Part shown: piece after piece, positions 1 to 10,912 of the stretch
Layout: the number at the start of each line of letters is the position of its first letter
Position numbering within the stretch: position 1 is the first letter of the stretch
Origin: Priapulus caudatus
Lineage: Eukaryota; Priapulida; Priapulimorpha; Priapulimorphida; Priapulidae
Length of the DNA stretch: 36,002 nucleotides
Assembly (NCBI RefSeq): GCF_000485595.1
Contig: NW_014577088.1
Location: forward strand, 808,800 to 844,801
Direction of reading: 5' to 3'
Notes under the pieces: model-generated
The model's database searches: none
The model's input: only the letters and a program-made list of their open reading frames with translations
What the model was told of the DNA's origin: nothing
Program-made: the position numbers and the translations under genes

Positions 1-401
1 AATATTGTTTTTTTACCAGTTTATACGCGGTCCGATAAGGACCGCTAACAACCGGCTTCCCTGGTTACAAGACAAGCCGCGGTCTACGTCTCCATGTCTA
101 CGTACGTCATGCTGCAGCATCTAATGGGTTTACACACCTTACTAACCCTAACACGACATGCCTTTCAGCGTGCGTCAGGCGTGAGGATGCGTATAACGCC
201 AGCGTTATTAATTAAGGGACATGCATGCTACTAACAGTGAATATGATACAGTAAATATCCATGTGTTCCACTAAAGCATTCACGCGTCGATGTATATATG
301 GGCTTACATTGGAGAAGAACAAGTCATGATATACTGCGCGATTTACGTTTGCGATTAAGCGATGCCACAGACTAATTTCATAGAGAACGCCGTCAGCGTG
401 C
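1..401. other. Gene-free flank, nothing recognised
   Basis: This is mixed-composition DNA with no open frame of note and no recognisable exon or repeat, apart from a single telomere-like CTAACCCTAA near position 140. It lies upstream of the old MITE copy. Confidence 0.4.
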
Positions 402-944
402 TATAGGTGCTTCACAACAGTAGAAGGCGTCCATAGGCAGCAGGCCTGAGTAAGCATCGAACAGAAATTAATTAAAAATACTCACACTGTTTCGTCGCAT
501 ACACAACATACACGTTATTCATGTTAAATAACTACAGATTCATGCTCTATGCTCCGCTTGAAACTTTTGCCAGTTCTATGATGCGAGTTTCGACAAAGTA
601 GTCGGATCACATTTCAAACACAAAAATGACCAACCGGTCACCATGGTTACGCCACTTGATAGAATGTCACAGCTACACGACAAGACAAATTTTACTTCTA
701 ATGCATTGTAGACGTCCACGAGACATCTAACTAATTAACTAACTATTAAGCCACCTAACCCAGACCAGAGCCCAGCCCACCCCAGCCAACCCAGCTCAGC
801 CCACTTAGCCCAGAGACATTTAACAAATTGTGTGCAAAAGAGTGCACTCTAGTGACGAACTTTACCGAAACAATGCAAAAACATGAATTTTCTAGAGACC
901 AAATAGTGCAATTCGCGGAGGCTTACTGTTGTATGCCTCCTATA
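402..944 (-). mobile_element. Old, diverged copy of the TTAA/TATA-flanked MITE
   Basis: This is the reverse-complement relative of the two copies at 25784 and 26765. Its right end begins GGTGCTTCACAACAGTAG (406 onward), its left end reads CTTACTGTTGTATGCCTCC (to 940), and the internal block around 455-735 aligns through most of its length. It is flanked on both sides by TATA (402-405 and 941-944), where the other copies have TTAA. About 90 bp rich in CCCAG-like repeats (roughly 733-820) is inserted relative to the younger copies. No transposase is present, so it is non-autonomous. The many substitutions suggest it is older. Confidence 0.8.
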
Positions 945-1860
945 TGTGTGATGACTTGCATGTTAGATTGTGATGGCTGCCGACCGCGAATCAAACATGA
1001 ACGTCTCCACCTGCTCGCAAGTACCGCCTGTAGGTACATTCGAGCAGCAAGTGGTGAATGTATTTACACACTGGTGGTCGGCTTCAGACTTTGTCACGTG
1101 CGTTCTAGTCTAAAATGCGAACACGGTGGTTCACATCCCGTGAGCATCATTGTTGCATCATTGTTGCATCATATCAGGTGGTTCTCATCATCATAGCGAA
1201 ACAATGCAAGTGGATACCAGGACAGACCTGTCCGTCACTCTCGCACACCGCACAGAGTACGAAATTACGTCCTACACGACGTTGTCGACATGTTATTAAT
1301 GAGAAGCTACAGCGGCTTAATTATGTGTTCTTGATAGATGTATGTAAGCTATGCAATAATAGGCAGACAATAGTAGGCTGGAAACGCGGACAAAGAACGC
1401 ACGGGCAAACAGTAATTAACGAGTTAAATATAATAAGACATAATAAATGCATTCATGTCGTGTTCAATTATATGCGATATATTCACCAGCTCGCATACCC
1501 GTATAACTCGTATGTTACACAGTTAAGATAAATTTTGTAAACTAGACGACAGATGTGTGTTTTAGCCAAATATCTGATAGTTACTATTCAATCTGTGCAA
1601 GCAACACAGCCGCACCCATCAACTTTCACTCATCGATCTTCAAGCAACCACAGGAAATGAACACGTCGTTGTTCCAAATTCTATTCAGACAATATCTGCC
1701 AGCTGTTACCCGTAATGTTGGAAATGCTCGTAATGCGTCTGAATGACCCGAAGTTCCTCTCACGTCAGTGTCGTAGTTAGAAATAGGTTGTAGGTGGGTA
1801 GCATATACTGATTTTTGATACCGATTCTACGGACGCTGATGAATCTTTCAATCAATTAAC
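945..1860. other. Gene-free stretch, no recognisable exon
   Basis: Several open frames of 60-140 codons occur here, but none resembles a known family or shows splice-bounded conservation. The receptor's missing TM1-TM5 exons could not be found here by eye. Confidence 0.4.
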
Positions 1861-1865
1861 TAGTA

Positions 1866-1963
<98 letters not shown>

Positions 1964-2658
1964 GCTACTCTATCTATTCTATCTATCTATCTTCTACCTA
2001 TACTATCGTATCTATCTATCTATCTAATCAAGTCTATCTATCTATCATCTATCTATCCTATCTATCTATCTATCTGTTTATCTATCTATCTATCTATCTA
2101 TTCTATCTAGATCTATCTATCTATTTATCTATCTATCTATTCTATCTGTATCTATCTAATCTATCTTCTATCTATCTATCATCTATCTATCTATCTAGTC
2201 TATCTTATCTAGTCTATATATCTACCTATCTAGCCTAGTATCTATCTAGCTTAGCTACATCTAATCTACTATTTATCTACTATCTATCTATCAATCTATT
2301 TATAGCTAATCTATCCTATCTAGCTATCTATTTATCTATCTATCTATCTATCTATCTATCATTTATCTATCTATCTATCTATCAATCTATATTACTCTAG
2401 CTTATCTATCTATTATTTATTCTATCATATCTATCTATCGTATCTATCTGATCTATCTATCTATCTATCATCCTATCTATCTATCTATCTATCATCTATC
2501 TATATCTATCTACATCTATCTATTATCTATCTTATCCATATCCTATCTAATCTATCTACTATTTATCTATCTATCTATCTATGTATCTATCTTCTCGATC
2601 TATTCTATCAATTCTAATTTATCTAAGCTATCTATCTATCATCTATCTATTTAATCTA
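1861..2658. repeat. (CTAT)n microsatellite, about 800 bp
   Basis: This is a tetranucleotide CTAT array. It is pure for roughly the first 100 bp, then interrupted by frequent one-base insertions and deletions that reset the register (CTATT, CTAAT, CTAGT). The indel pattern fits either old slippage or long-read error. Confidence 0.95.
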
Positions 2659-2697
2659 TCTATACTCTCTCTCTCTCTCTCTCTTTCTTCTCTCTAG
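2659..2697. repeat. (CT)n tract
   Basis: A short CT dinucleotide run joins the CTAT array to the next array. Confidence 0.85.
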
Positions 2698-2722
2698 TAT
2701 ATATAATAATATTAATATATCT

Positions 2723-3104
2723 CGGTCTGTCCTATCGTCCGTCCAGTCCCGTCAGTTTCCGTCCGTCGTCCGTCCGTCCGGTCCGCGGTCGTCCGGTGCC
2801 TCGTCCCGTCCACGTCGTCCGTCCGTCCGTCCGTCCGCCGTCCGTCTCGTTCCGTCGCGTCCCGGTCCGTCCGTCCGGTCCGTCGTCGTCGTCCGTCCAG
2901 CTCCGGTTCCCGGTCCGTCCCCGGCCGTCCGTCGTCCGTCCGTCGCCGTCCGTCGCGCGTCCGTCCTTCGTCCGTCCTCCGTCCACGCGTCGTCCGTCCG
3001 TCGTCCCGTCCGTCCGTCCGTCGTCCGTCCGTCCGTCCGTCCGTCGATCCGTCCGCTCCGTCCGTCCGTCCGTCCGTCCGTCCGTCCGTCCCTTCCGTTC
3101 CATC
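2723..3104. repeat. (CCGT)n microsatellite, about 380 bp
   Basis: This GC-rich GTCC/CCGT tetranucleotide array has many register slips. Open frames across it on both strands encode only repetitive Arg/Pro/Ser or Asp/Gly/Arg/Thr polypeptides and are not genes. Confidence 0.92.
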
Positions 3105-3400
3105 CGCATCCATCCCATTGTCCATCCATCCATCAATCCATTCCATTCATCGCATTCATCCATCCATCCATCCATCCATCCATCCAGTCCAACCATCCAT
3201 TCCATTCCATTATCCATCCATCCATCCATCATACCATCCCATCCATCATCCTCCCATCCATCCATCCACCATCCATCCATCCATCATCATCCATCCATTC
3301 CATCATCATCCATCCATCCATCATCCATCCCATCCATTCCATCCATCCACCAACCAATCATCCAACCAATCATCCATCCTTCTATCCATTCCATCAATAA
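3105..3400. repeat. (CATC)n microsatellite, about 295 bp
   Basis: This CATC/CATCC-type array follows the CCGT array directly. Its sequence is the reverse complement of the GGAT array at 4087-4990, so the two could pair across the receptor exon that lies between them. Confidence 0.93.
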
Positions 3401-3757
3401 ATTTTGTTGAATACCCATGTATCGATATCCTCTGCTTGAGGCGCCTGCGAAGCGCCCCGCCTTAGAGGGGATAACCGACAAAGCAATATCAAGAGTTTCT
3501 GTTATTATGGATGAGAGCAGAGATCTGAAAAGACAGCAAACGAGCTCGTAATGAACATTGCATAAATGATTACGAAATTTCCGTATTAGTCATTACATAT
3601 AATACGTACTTTATGCTAATGGGAGAACGAGGGCAGCAATTAAAATAGATAGAGATTTTATCAAATAAAATTGCCCATTCTCAGCTAGATAAGAGGCGAA
3701 TCCGTACGATACGTCCGCGGTCGATAAAGACGGTCGAAAAAGTTCTATTCTCTGCAG

Positions 3758-3893
3758 CCGCTGTCGTGCTGGCGTTTCTTCATCTGCTGGGCTCCCTACC
3801 ACACACAGCGCCTGATGTTTCTCTACTGCATGAGCACCGGAAATTGGTCGCCCGTGTTCATTCGGATCAGCGAGATCATGTTCTTCGTAGCAG
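3758..3893 (+). CDS. Neuropeptide GPCR, TM6 exon (frameshifted)
   Basis: This is an internal exon of a class A G-protein-coupled receptor. It is preceded by a pyrimidine-rich acceptor (TTCTATTCTCTGCAG) and followed by donor GTAGGC. It encodes the second half of TM6 with the CWxP motif (FICWAPYHTQRLMFLY), the third extracellular loop (about CMSTGNWSPVF) and the start of TM7 (RISEIMFFVAG). The ICWAP.H.QRL signature is typical of the CAPA/pyrokinin/neuromedin-U receptor group. The reading frame breaks once: AVVLAF reads in one frame and the remainder in the next, with one T too many in the run at 3775-3777. The exon is 136 nt, whereas 135 (2+132+1) would join both neighbours in phase. This could be a homopolymer sequencing error or a real mutation. 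The splice to 5709 is phase 1 and restores ...[11 protein letters not shown]. Confidence 0.8.
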
Positions 3894-3919
3894 GTAGGCG
3901 AGCGTGGCTGGTGGCTGAT

Positions 3920-4016
3920 TGTCTGTCTGTCTGTCTGTCTGTCTGTCGTGTTCTGTGTCTGTTCTGATCGGTCTGTCGGTCTGTCTGTCTGTCTGTCTGT
4001 CTCGCTCTAGTCTGTC
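3920..4016. repeat. (CTGT)n microsatellite
   Basis: A CTGT/GTCT tetranucleotide array starts about 25 bp inside the intron after the TM6 exon. Confidence 0.9.
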
Positions 4017-4086
4017 ATGTCCTGTAGCCTGTCTAGTCTGGTGGCCTTGGAGGAGGTGACTGGCTGACTGGCTGCTGGATTAAAAC

Positions 4087-4990
4087 ATGAGATGGATGGT
4101 ATGGAATGGATATGAGGATGATGGATGGATGGATGATGCAATGGATGGAATGGATGGGACGGGGACGGGACGGAGCGATGGATGGATTGGATCGGAAGAT
4201 ATGGTTATGGATGGATGGATGGGTGGATAGATGGATTAGAATTGGAATCGGATTGGATGCGAATTGATTGATGCGATGGATGGATGAATGGCATGACATG
4301 GATGGATAGATGATGCATTAGATGTACTATATGTAGGATAGATGGATTTGGATGGTATGATATGACAGGGATGGATGGATGGATGGATGGAAGGATGGGC
4401 ATGGAGCTGGATTGATGGATGGATGTATGTATGAATGGCATGCGATGGATGGATGGATGGGATGGATGCAGGAGCATGGATGATGATGGATGGATGGATG
4501 GAGGAATGATTATGGTACATGAGGATGGATGGATGCGATGGAATGGATGGATGGATGGTATGCGATGGATGGAATGGATGGATGGTGGATGGTAGATGGC
4601 ATAGATGGAGAATGGATGGAATGGAATTTATTGTATGGATGGATGGATGAATGGCATGAACGCCATGATAGGATGGATGGATAAGTGTATATATGTATGG
4701 ATAGCATGAGGATGGCATGGATATGGCATGCACATGGATGCATGGATGCATGGATGGCAAGATATGTATGAATGATGGATGGAATGGATGGTATGGATGA
4801 TTGGAATGCATGGAATTGGATGGATGATGTATGATGGAAGTATGTATCGGATGGATAGATGGGATGGCATGCTTTCTTTCGCATGGTTGATGGAATGGAG
4901 ATGGTGGAATGATAGGATGGATGGATGGATGACGGCAATGATGATGAATGATGAAGGATGAATCTATGATGGATGGATAGATGGATGACC
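4087..4990. repeat. (GGAT)n microsatellite, about 900 bp
   Basis: This GGAT/ATGG array is interspersed with ATGGC and TATG variants and fills much of the intron between the TM6 and TM7 exons. It is the complement of the CATC array at 3105-3400. The long SIHPSIHPS-like open frames on the minus strand are products of the repeat. Confidence 0.93.
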
Positions 4991-5455
4991 GAACGAGCCA
5001 ACGAACGGTCGGGAGCGAAGGTGAATGGATAAAGGGATAAAAGAAGGCCAAAATATTTATAACTGCGCGCAAATACATGACCATTTTATGACTTATTGAC
5101 CATATACTGTAGGTTCACGTGATATAAGAACAGCATTCCCTGACCGAGATTGTGGGGACGGTACGCAATAAAAGTTACATGATAACGCGATCGATGTTAA
5201 TAAAACTTGAGACGTTAATCTGCATAATCGTCAGTCTTTCTGAAACCGCCAAAAGGTTTTTTCCCGCGGGTTCGTTATCGTTATGTCTCAGCGCCGCTCA
5301 GCCGTTCGACTTTGATGCACGGTCTGTGACACTGTTAATTACATCATACTTTATCATACTTTCACATGCCTTATTTACATCGAGCTTTATCATACTGTAT
5401 ATGTTATCACACGCACATAAGCACGCGAGTACGCACGCACACTCCTATAAATCAG

Positions 5456-5541
<86 letters not shown>

Positions 5542-5645
5542 GCTAGCTAGCTAACTAACTAACTAACTAACTAGCTAGCTAGCTAACTAACTAACTAACT
5601 AAATAAATAAATAAATAAATAAATAAACAAATAAATAAATAAATG
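5456..5645. repeat. (CTAA)n then (AAAT)n microsatellite
   Basis: About 145 bp of CTAA with patches of CTAG is followed by about 45 bp of AAAT. It ends some 60 bp before the acceptor of the last receptor exon. Confidence 0.95.
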
Positions 5646-5708
5646 AATAAACATACATACGCATGTTTCATCACGCATCACGCACTCGTTCTTCTTCTCT
5701 ACTCGCAG

Positions 5709-5959
5709 GAACGCTGTACTACATCTCGTCGACGATCAACCCGATTCTCTACAACGTCATGTCGCGTCGCTACCGGCAGGCGTTCCGTCGCACGGTGTGT
5801 GGCTGCTGCGACGCCGACGGCACGCCGACACGCACCGGCACCATCACGTCGTACGCGCCGATCACCCAGCCGGGCAAGAACGGAGCGCAGATGAACATGA
5901 ACGAGATGAACTGCGGCAACGGCAACATGCCGACGGTCGTCGCCGAGGAGTTCGTATAG
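5709..5959 (+). CDS. Neuropeptide GPCR, TM7 and C-tail (last exon)
   Basis: This is the terminal coding exon of the class A receptor begun at 3758. The acceptor is CTACTCGCAG at 5699-5708 and the stop is TAG at 5957-5959. It encodes TM7 with the NPxxY variant NPILYN ([16 protein letters not shown]), helix 8 (RRYRQAFRR) and a CGCC cysteine cluster that is a likely palmitoylation site, followed by a polar tail of about 50 residues rich in Thr, Asn and Met ending EEFV. The [11 protein letters not shown] pattern is shared by CAPA, pyrokinin and neuromedin-U receptors, which normally couple to Gq. The exact ligand cannot be assigned from two exons. The codons are clearly more GC-rich than the flanking DNA, as expected for a real exon in this AT-rich setting. 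A 21-bp minisatellite begins about 110 bp after the stop, inside the presumed 3' UTR. Confidence 0.87.
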
Positions 5960-6068
5960 TCGGGGTACGGACGAGAGCGAAGACGAAGGGTTAAAGTTCG
6001 CGATGTTCACAAAAACGCACATTAGTGCCGATTTTCGCCGACCGTCTGGTCGAATCCTTGCATCAGTG

Positions 6069-6240
6069 ACAAACGGCATGATGTGAATGACCGCCGACAT
6101 GATGTGAATGACCGCCGACATGATGTGATTGATCACCGACATGATGTGAATGACCGCCGACATGATGTGATTGATCACCGACATGATGTGAATAACCACC
6201 GACATGATGTGACCGAACACCGACATGATACATAGTTGCA
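6069..6240. repeat. 21-bp minisatellite (regular part)
   Basis: About eight tandem units resemble GACATGATGTGAATGACCGCC, some with the GATTGATCACC variant. Because the unit is 21 nt, all frames stay open across it, which produces false 100-180 codon minus-strand frames. Confidence 0.9.
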
Positions 6241-6660
6241 TGTACCATGTTACATGACGGGTGGGTTTGCAGGCGCGGTGGACTGATCCTTGATATGACG
6301 CACTGACCGTCCTTCACGATGGTCTGACCACTGATACGATGGATTGACCGCCGACACGATTGGCTGACCATTGATACGATAGATTGACTGCCGACACGAT
6401 GGACGGACCGCTGACATGATTAGGTTTAATATATATATAAAATATAAAGACTGGTCATTGATACGACAGGGCTGACGACCGATAGGATCACAGGGCGACT
6501 GGCTGGCGGCAGCTAACACGCTGGGCCGATCGCTGACATGGTCGACTCAATATAAATATTAGAGGGCCCAGCTAAAACTCACACATCGGGGCCGAGTACT
6601 CGTACGATAAGGTTGTCACTGATATGGACTGGCTCAGCACTATTACGATGACGTGCTCCG
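6241..6660. repeat. Degenerate continuation of the 21-bp minisatellite
   Basis: Units such as GACACGATGGACGGACCGCT and GATACGATGGATTGACCGCC recur with decreasing regularity and are interrupted by a short AT-rich piece near 6430-6450. Confidence 0.65.
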
Positions 6661-7200
6661 TTCTGGCGTCATCACATAATCGATGATCGAAAGCATTTAA
6701 GTCTTTATCGCTCTCGCATTTAGCTTTCTCAAATACGATAAAAATTGTTATCGCCGGCGCGATGGGACGGCAGTTTCACGAACCGTTGCCGTTAAGATTT
6801 CAGCCGCCTCGTCTAGTCACGCTATCTAGTCAAGGTCATCGTGGAAACGAGGATCTCAACGATGGTCAGCTTCACCGAACATGCTTGAAGCCGGTAAAAA
6901 ACGGGAATTTTTAGTTAGAATAGTATAGGTTTTTCGGCTTGCCACCTCCTTTCTCTCCCTCGCTCGCCACTTCCCCGCCATCTCTTTCTTTCTTTCTTTC
7001 ACTCATTAATTCATTCACTCATTCATTCATTCTTTCTTTCTTTCTTTCTCTCTCTCATGCTTGATCTCCCCCTCTCTCGACCACACGCCACCTCACCAGC
7101 TCTGGCTCGGTCACTGCCCCGTCTCACCTTTGCTTTCACCCCCTCTCTCTAGCGCGCGCTCTGTCGCTCTGTCCTCATAACACAAGTGGTTTTCACTTTT
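6661..7200. other. Gene-free, pyrimidine-rich stretch
   Basis: From about 6940 to 7180 the plus strand is C/T-rich, with short TTTC and ATTC microsatellites (6983-7050). No exon is recognised. Confidence 0.5.
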
Positions 7201-7860
7201 CACACATTCCAAGCACAGAGTGGCGTCTATTAGTATATGCCATCAATGATGGTGTCTCATTTTCTTGTGCTCGTCGCACAATAAGCCACGATTAGTCATG
7301 AAATGCTTTTGCAACCCATATAAAAAGCGAGACAACCGCAGGCGAATGATTTTCTCCACACACCTCCACGATTTGCTTACACAACGCATATATATATATA
7401 TATATATAGTATATATCAGTTTTACACCGGGCCTGGCTGTCCATAGTTTACCATAGTGTCCACCATTAACGTGTGCAAACCCACAGAAGGAATCCTGCCG
7501 TCTATACACATGACTGCGTACACAGTTACGACATACAGTAATGCAATTAATTTTGCAGTCGGTATCCATGACTGCTCCCACCAATGGCAATAGGTACAGC
7601 ACGGGGTATTGAATTGATGAGGTTGCACCCATGTATTTGAATTGCATGGCGTTTGATACCACGGCAAATATTATTATATCGTAGATGACATAATGAAACT
7701 CGCGTAACCACACATATTATATATATTGCTGTCAATTTTTTTACGTCGCACCCACCTGCTTATTGATGATATTAAAGCTGCATATGCCTATAGTTTCTCC
7801 TAGGTATACAAACGCTAAATCTATTGCAGCGAGCTCATTGCACTCACTGCGCGTCATGAT

Positions 7861-7891
<31 letters not shown>

Positions 7892-8041
7892 ATCAAGAGT
7901 CCATAATAGACAATTTTCTATTATGGACTCTTGATATAATGTTAAGGCGTAGTTTTACAACGGTAACGCCGAAGGCAGGCGTATCTCGTGATACCCCCTG
8001 TAATTACGGCGCAGTTGTGATTCCTGCATGATATATAAAGG

Positions 8042-8075
<34 letters not shown>

Positions 8076-8200
8076 TGTATATAAACTATATATACATGCC
8101 CAGCTTCGTGTGAGTGGTGCTGGTTACTGCGAGACACATTTATTTCTTCTTGCGCGAATAATGGTATACAATAACCTAGAGAAACGTGAGGCTTGAATGA
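7201..8200. repeat. Gene-free stretch with three (TA)n tracts
   Basis: TA dinucleotide runs lie at about 7387-7408, 7860-7885 and 8046-8074. Nothing between them resembles a coding exon. Confidence 0.6.
7892..7935. repeat. Perfect 18-bp inverted repeat (hairpin)
   Basis: ATCAAGAGTCCATAATAG (7892-7909) is followed, after an 8-base ACAATTTT loop, by its exact reverse complement (7918-7935). It sits beside a TA tract, so extension into AT-rich flanks is possible. It could be a small foldback element or a cruciform-forming site. Confidence 0.8.
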
Positions 8201-8492
8201 CAGACACGCACGCACGCACCCATGCATGCACGCAACATGCAAACACGCGCGTATGCACGGACAGACAAACGGACGGGCGGACTATGGATGGACCGGAAAC
8301 ACCACACACCACACACACACACACAACCACACACAGCACACGCCACACGCACACGACCGCACCACGACCCACACGCAACACGCACACGCCACACCGCACA
8401 CGCACGCACGCACACACGCACGCACGCACGCACACACACACACACACACGCGCGCGTGCGCGCGCGCGCACTCGCGCACATTTACGCACGCA
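8201..8492. repeat. (CA)n/(CGCA)n tract with alternating CG
   Basis: CACA and CGCA repeats end in an alternating CGCGCG stretch (8446-8472) that favours Z-DNA. Overlapping open frames on both strands are low-complexity products. Confidence 0.9.
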
Positions 8493-10637
8493 TGCACGTG
8501 ATTATCATGTGCATCAACGTCTTTAGAAACTGTTTTTCGGAAATTTGAGCGTTTCTTAATCAGCTGTTTGATCGGTTAGGTTATTTACATCATTACGTTA
8601 AGTCAAGTAAGCGAGTAATTTTTTTTACATAACTACGTCATCAACGGCGTGTTTTCTATATGCGTCCATGCCCAGGAAAAATTTAAGCAAGTTACAATCG
8701 AGATGAGCAGAATGTTCAGTGTGAAAATGGCAACTGTGAGTTAATAGGTTTAGAAGCAATATATGCTAACTTTATTCGGGGGACTTGTTGTATGTAAGAC
8801 TTATAACCGCTGTATAAGTGCATTAAATTTAAAATTTCCTAGGATTCCTATAACATACATACAAGAAATTTAAGGCATAGATGTTTCTGTATATTATGTA
8901 ACCGTGTGTGTGAGTTTGTGAGTATGCGCGCGTGTATAGGGTGGGTGTGTTCTAGAAATGATCATCTTGCGAACGGCCTATATATTCAGCCACTAGATTC
9001 GTAATGTTCATTAGAGTCGCGTAGTTTTTCATTACGTCCGATGATTAATAACGCCATGATCATAATTTCTAAATATATGTTTTAGGACCATACATGTGGA
9101 TATGGAGAGTCGAGTCAGATTTGAGTATAGGGGCTATTCTATCTTACGTATAGTTTCATATTATCGGAATATATGCGGTATACATTTAAAACTAGACTTA
9201 CATACTCACGTCAGTTTAATTAATGAATAAATACCTAAGATTACCTAATAAATAACTCAGCGGTGGTACTTGGCTTATAAAAGATGGACGTGCCGTTCGA
9301 ATGGGGAACAAGCCCAGTACTCGCGGATGTGTACGCCCATAAATGTGAATATAGTGTTTGTCATGTGCGCTCGATATGAAGTCATGAAGTATGAAGAGTG
9401 TAAAGTGAAGATGAATAAAATTCCATTTTTGAAATCCCCATCTTATGTGTTCTGAGTGATAGCAGAGGACTGCCGAAGGAAATGACATGACAGAGAAATG
9501 GTAAAATCAGGGAAATTTGACAATTATTTGTTGCTGACTACACGAGTTTAGATTTTACACGAGAACAGACTTTAAACTGATTTTGAATGGCCGATGAGAA
9601 TAAATTTGTATAATAGCCGGAGGTTGGTAGCTATTACTACAGCAACCGGCGGTGTCACATAGTACGCTAGGATACCAGGATATCATTTGCTAAGAGGGAT
9701 GTGGCGTAGCATTTTCTAACATCTGTAAAGGCTTGAATAGGATAACCGGACCTGGCGAGGGCGAGAATACGATTGTCACGTTGGGAAAGAAGCACAAAGT
9801 CAGATTGTCAGCGGAGGGAGAAAACAACGTCTGAAAAGATGCGACTGTTATTATAGAGCGACTACTTAGCAACAGTTCGACTCCTCATAATAATTACGAA
9901 ACATAATCACCAGACGGAAGTTAGCGTCGGAATGCTGCATCGTTTTATTAACCAGAACCGGCTTACAAGCAAACATTCATAGATTACCAGCACTGACCAA
10001 ACTGCAGCGCACATGCTACTTCTTATACATCGTGGTCGACCGGCATTATGTGTGACATTCACAAAACTATACAGTAACGGCGTGCGCTGACCACCTAATC
10101 CTCCCGGTTCTGCACTAACTGTGAAGCTCACAATCGAAGACTAATCGCGCAGGTGCAGGTAAATCTAGTACAGTGTAGTAGTAACAACAGATATACCCAA
10201 ACGAAATTAGTATTCTGACTTTACTGGTACGCTGTCGGTGCAAACAGTCATTGTAACGCTAACACTGATGACGCTCAGATTGTCCGGAGAAGAGTACCGA
10301 CACGCGCCGTACTAACATTTCCACTTGTGTCTCGACAAGTATATATTAAATGTAAAATTAACGTCAACGAGTAAAATCGTAGCTGCACGAGAGACAGCAA
10401 AACACTTCGTAAAGAATAAAATGTCCCCTTCAACACATTAAAAAAGAGCAAAAACACACCGGCAACGTAAAAGTTGACAGTTCTCAACATCACTCGAAAA
10501 TGTATAACATTATTACACGTCTCGCTATCGTACAATAATAGAATAATACAGTAGAAGTGAAAAAATTTACAGGGCATATCAGCGTGTGTACACCGCCTCC
10601 CTCCCCCCGAGTCTGCGAGAAACACCTCTTGGAACAA
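8493..10637. other. Gene-free stretch
   Basis: Ordinary AT-rich sequence with no exon, tRNA or transposon that I can recognise. The short open frames (60-90 codons) lack family resemblance. Confidence 0.4.
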
Positions 10638-10731
10638 ACAAACACGCACAGACGCACGCACGCGCGCACGCATACACACAGACGCGTGCGCGCGCGCACA
10701 CACAGACGCGTATATATATATATATATATAG
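10638..10731. repeat. (CA/CGCA)n then (TA)n tract
   Basis: An imperfect CGCA/CACA run is joined to a pure TA run (10709-10731). Confidence 0.85.
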
Positions 10732-10856
10732 CTGAAACAGGAGAAACGCTCGCTTATACAAGGAAGAAGAAGCACAGCCGCATCTACGGTCAGGGAAAGA
10801 TCAGGAGGAACTGCATTGTGGCATAAGTAGGATCACACATATATATCCCTCTCTCT

Positions 10857-10858
<2 letters not shown>

Positions 10859-10909
<51 letters not shown>
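10859..10909. repeat. (TA)n microsatellite
   Basis: About 50 bp of pure alternating AT. Confidence 0.92.

Positions 10910-10912
<3 letters not shown>

Noticed and set aside
828-1196. Cysteine-containing 122-codon plus-strand frame
   Set aside because: Its first third lies in the old MITE copy (402-944), and the rest resembles no protein.
2712-3481. Long open frames on both strands rich in DGRTDGRTD or SIHPSIHPS
   Set aside because: They are translations of CCGT and CATC tetranucleotide arrays. Frames are open on both strands at once and there is no domain.
4033-5084. 282-codon minus-strand frame of His/Pro/Ser/Ile repeats
   Set aside because: Produced by the GGAT array inside the receptor intron. 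It has no splice sites or family match.
6069-6240. CRISPR-like regularly spaced repeats
   Set aside because: The units are tandem with no unique spacers, and the DNA is animal.
5699-6241. 180-codon minus-strand frame with IMSVINHIMSA repeats
   Set aside because: Half is antisense to the clear receptor exon and half is the 21-bp minisatellite, which stays open in every frame.
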